14,364 nt of DNA, taken from Desulfobacteraceae bacterium. Lineage in GTDB: Bacteria; Desulfobacterota; DSM-4660; Desulfatiglandales; B25-G16. Numbering within the stretch: the first letter of the stretch is position 1; every line of letters begins with the position of its first letter. Of this stretch, positions 12,923 to 14,364 are shown piece after piece. The position numbers and the translations under genes are program-made. A model generated the notes under the pieces. It saw only the letters and a list, made by a program, of their open reading frames with translations. It made no database searches and was not told the DNA's origin. The stretch spans positions 1 to 14,364 of the forward strand of contig JAPVWE010000009.1 in NCBI GenBank assembly GCA_028572035.1, written 5' to 3'.

Positions 12923-13201
12923 ATGGTTGATCAGCAAGAATGTCCGGGAGGAACAATTCAGGAAGGAATGGTCGAAGAAGAACTTATTCAAGAGAGGATA
13001 GATGAAGAAGGAAATGGATGGAGAAAGGTCTATTTTGGGGGTGGGGAGCATTTTAAAAACTGGTTGGTCCAATGCAGAGAGTTAGGCGAGGTTATGGTAG
13101 AAGAGGTTGACTCCACAGGTTACAAATGTTTTGAAGAGGGTGGTGAAAAATTATTTAGGATCTGGGTAAAGATGGACGAAACAAGAGAGGACAATCTTTG
13201 A
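12923..13201 (+). CDS. Small conserved-looking protein of unknown function, 92 residues
   Basis: I do not recognise a named family. The first 30 residues are acidic and polar. The core reads as a compact fold: GWRKVYFGGGEHFKNWL, a Cys at residue 51 (VQCREL), an alternating strand EVMVEEVDS, then YKCFEEGGEKLFRIWVKMDE with another Cys. Four aromatic residues and the GGG/GG turns suggest a small alpha/beta domain. There is no signal peptide or membrane segment, so it is probably cytoplasmic. ATG 12923 has AAGGAAGG eight bases upstream and lies behind a good promoter at 12739. The nucleotidyltransferase gene begins 121 bases downstream on the same strand with no terminator seen between, so they may be co-transcribed. 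Confidence 0.7.
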   Translation: MVDQQECPGGTIQEGMVEEELIQERIDEEGNGWRKVYFGGGEHFKNWLVQCRELGEVMVEEVDSTGYKCFEEGGEKLFRIWVKMDETREDNL

Positions 13202-13322
13202 AATTCACTTCCAGCCTATTCTCTCAGGCCTCAACAGATGTCGCTCATTGGAGAGTTAGAGACAGCAATCGAGGAGAAAAGAAGAAACTGGAGAAGGTGA
13301 GAAAAAACAAACTGAGTGTTTG

Positions 13323-14183
13323 ATGATTGAACAGATCAAAAGGAGGGCCAAAAAGGAAATGATGCAGGAAGTGGAGGCCGCCTCTATTATACTTGCTGCA
13401 GGGTATGGGAGCAGAATGAGGGGTTTTTCTGGGAACAAGACCCTCCTCCCCTTGACGGCTGGATCAAATCCATTTGAAGGAGAATATCCTATAATCTTTG
13501 AGATTATTAGAAATCTTCCAAGAGGGCCAAAGGCTCTGGTGATACACCACAGAAAAGATGAGGTGATTGCGGTAACTCGTGGTCTTGGTGTTTTTTACTA
13601 TGATCAACCTGTCCTCAATGGAACAGGGGGAGCCCTTATTGCGGCCCAGGGTTTTTTGGAGCAGACAGATCAAGAATATTCTATAATAACTATGGGAGAT
13701 GTTCCGTTTGTTAAGGAGGCCACTTATAGGAGCGTTATCAGGCAACTTAGAGATCAAGATATGGTTGTCTTAGGCTTTGAACCAATGGATAGAGCCCAGT
13801 ATGGTATTTTGGAAATAGAAGATGGAAAGGTTAAAAGGATCACTGAGTGGAGATACTGGAAGGAATATCCATTAGAGAGGCAAGCTCATTTTGAGGTCTG
13901 TAACTCAGGTATATATGGAGCCAGGAGATCCACTCTGCTCAAATACCTCAAGAAATTAAAGCAGAGACCCCATCAGGTAGACAAGGAAAGAGATGGTCGG
14001 ATGATAGCTGTCGAGGAGTATTTCATTACCGACTTGGTTGAGTTGATGAATAATGATGGACTCACGGTTGGCTTTACTGCTGTTGATGAGGAGAAGGAGG
14101 TTATGGGTATAGATACACGTGAGGATTTGGTCTTAGCCCAGGAAATCTTTGCCAAGAGGAATAGACAGGTAAAAAGGCTTTGA
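13323..14183 (+). CDS. Nucleotidyltransferase, MobA/GlmU N-terminal-like (sugar-phosphate or related NTP transferase)
   Basis: A 286-residue enzyme of the GT-A-like NTP-transferase fold, which joins an NMP group to a phosphorylated substrate. It has the signature LAAGYGSRMRG (24-34) with Lys39 in GNKTLLPL, the base-binding NGTGGAL, and MGDVPFV with the metal-binding Asp. Later strands FEVCNSGIYGAR and VGFTAVDEEKEVMGIDTREDL match GlmU-type uridylyltransferases (the V-x-G-I-N/D-T-R-E-D-L end). It lacks the left-handed helix acetyltransferase domain of full GlmU, so the substrate is uncertain. ATG 13323 has only a weak ribosome site; TTG 13320 and ATG 13359 or 13362 are alternatives, the latter behind AGGAGGG at 13341-13347 with long spacing. 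The conserved domain begins just after, so the start does not affect the call. Confidence 0.88.
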   Translation: MIEQIKRRAKKEMMQEVEAASIILAAGYGSRMRGFSGNKTLLPLTAGSNPFEGEYPIIFEIIRNLPRGPKALVIHHRKDEVIAVTRGLGVFYYDQPVLNGTGGALIAAQGFLEQTDQEYSIITMGDVPFVKEATYRSVIRQLRDQDMVVLGFEPMDRAQYGILEIEDGKVKRITEWRYWKEYPLERQAHFEVCNSGIYGARRSTLLKYLKKLKQRPHQVDKERDGRMIAVEEYFITDLVELMNNDGLTVGFTAVDEEKEVMGIDTREDLVLAQEIFAKRNRQVKRL

Positions 14184-14240
14184 TTGTGGATGCAGAAAAT
14201 GGTATTTTTCATTAATTAGTCCGCCACTAAGTCACGAAGA

Positions 14241-14340
14241 CCCGCCCGCTTCCGAGTTCCGGAATTCGGAAACTCGCCTAAGACGAAGCCGACCCGCCCG
14301 CCTCGCTTGCGCGAGAGCAATGGCGGGCAGGTGGCGGGCA
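14241..14340 (+). repeat. GC-rich dispersed palindromic repeat, long copy
   Basis: Bases 14250-14271 form an 11-pair near-perfect palindrome (one G·T wobble) centred on TTCCGGAA. A second hairpin, CTCGC-ttgc-GCGAG (14302-14315), sits within CCCGCC (14293-14298) and GGCGGG (14322-14327). The end is a direct repeat, TGGCGGGCAGG twice (14321-14331 and 14332-14342). The first 24 bases match the copy at 10587-10628 exactly. The flanks CACTAAGTCACGAAGA and CACAAAGG look like halves of an 8-base-periodic repeat into which the element was inserted. The rest of 14184-14240 holds nothing I recognise. Confidence 0.7.
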
Positions 14341-14356
14341 GGCACAAAGGAGAAAT

Positions 14357-14364
14357 ATGAGTTA
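14357..14364 (+). CDS. Possible start of the next gene, truncated by the window edge
   Basis: ATG at 14357 lies 4 bases after AAAGGAG (14346-14352), a good Shine-Dalgarno at slightly short spacing. Only two codons and part of a third are in the window, so no product can be named. If real, its ribosome site is formed right at the edge of the palindromic repeat. Confidence 0.35.

Noticed and set aside
1..14364. CRISPR arrays, transposase genes, integrases or toxin–antitoxin pairs
   Set aside because: No regularly spaced direct repeats of CRISPR size and no such coding motifs were found on either strand.

Overview
The window looks like chromosomal DNA of an uncultured Desulfobacterota (deltaproteobacterial) bacterium. 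This is an inference from gene content: a dnaK-linked TPR/periplasmic-binding lipoprotein, an argS–SPOR–tatB–tatC cluster, a sigma-54 type promoter, remnants of a kinase/cyclase and of a histidine kinase, and several families of short intergenic repeats. Most genes are moderately AT-rich. One gene (the flavin oxidoreductase at 11562-12527) is clearly GC-richer.

Layout. (1) 3-2916, plus strand: the C-terminal part of dnaK, then a 717-residue lipoprotein with TPR and periplasmic-binding domains that overlaps dnaK by 14 bases. A strong intrinsic-terminator hairpin lies inside the signal-peptide codons of the lipoprotein. (2) 2917-4026: a non-coding regulatory stretch with TGTCA/TGACA sites, a sigma-54 promoter and a long hairpin, leading into a broken protein kinase/adenylate cyclase gene. 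(3) 4055-7543, minus strand: argS, a SPOR-domain membrane protein, tatB-like and tatC, closely spaced. (4) 7544-8012: an intergenic region with two inverted arrays of 7-base repeats. (5) 8013-10199: recD2 helicase. (6) 10200-10914: an intergenic region with inverted arrays of 8-base repeats, a histidine-kinase remnant cut by a GC-rich palindromic repeat, and a good sigma-70 promoter. (7) 10915-11484: an HD-domain phosphohydrolase. (8) 11562-12527, minus: an NPD/nitronate-monooxygenase-like flavoprotein. (9) 12528-14183: a promoter, a 92-residue protein of unknown function and a MobA/GlmU-like nucleotidyltransferase. (10) 14184-14364: a second, longer copy of the GC-rich palindromic repeat, then the likely start of another gene.

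Most intact genes are housekeeping: protein folding (DnaK), envelope work (lipoprotein, SPOR protein), folded-protein export (Tat), arginyl-tRNA synthesis and DNA repair (RecD2). I did not find a complete new defence, mobile or biosynthetic system. The most unusual signals are the terminator embedded in a lipoprotein signal sequence, the full sigma-54 promoter architecture in front of a gene that has decayed, and the recurring layout of paired inverted short tandem arrays around about 100-130 bases of non-coding DNA.
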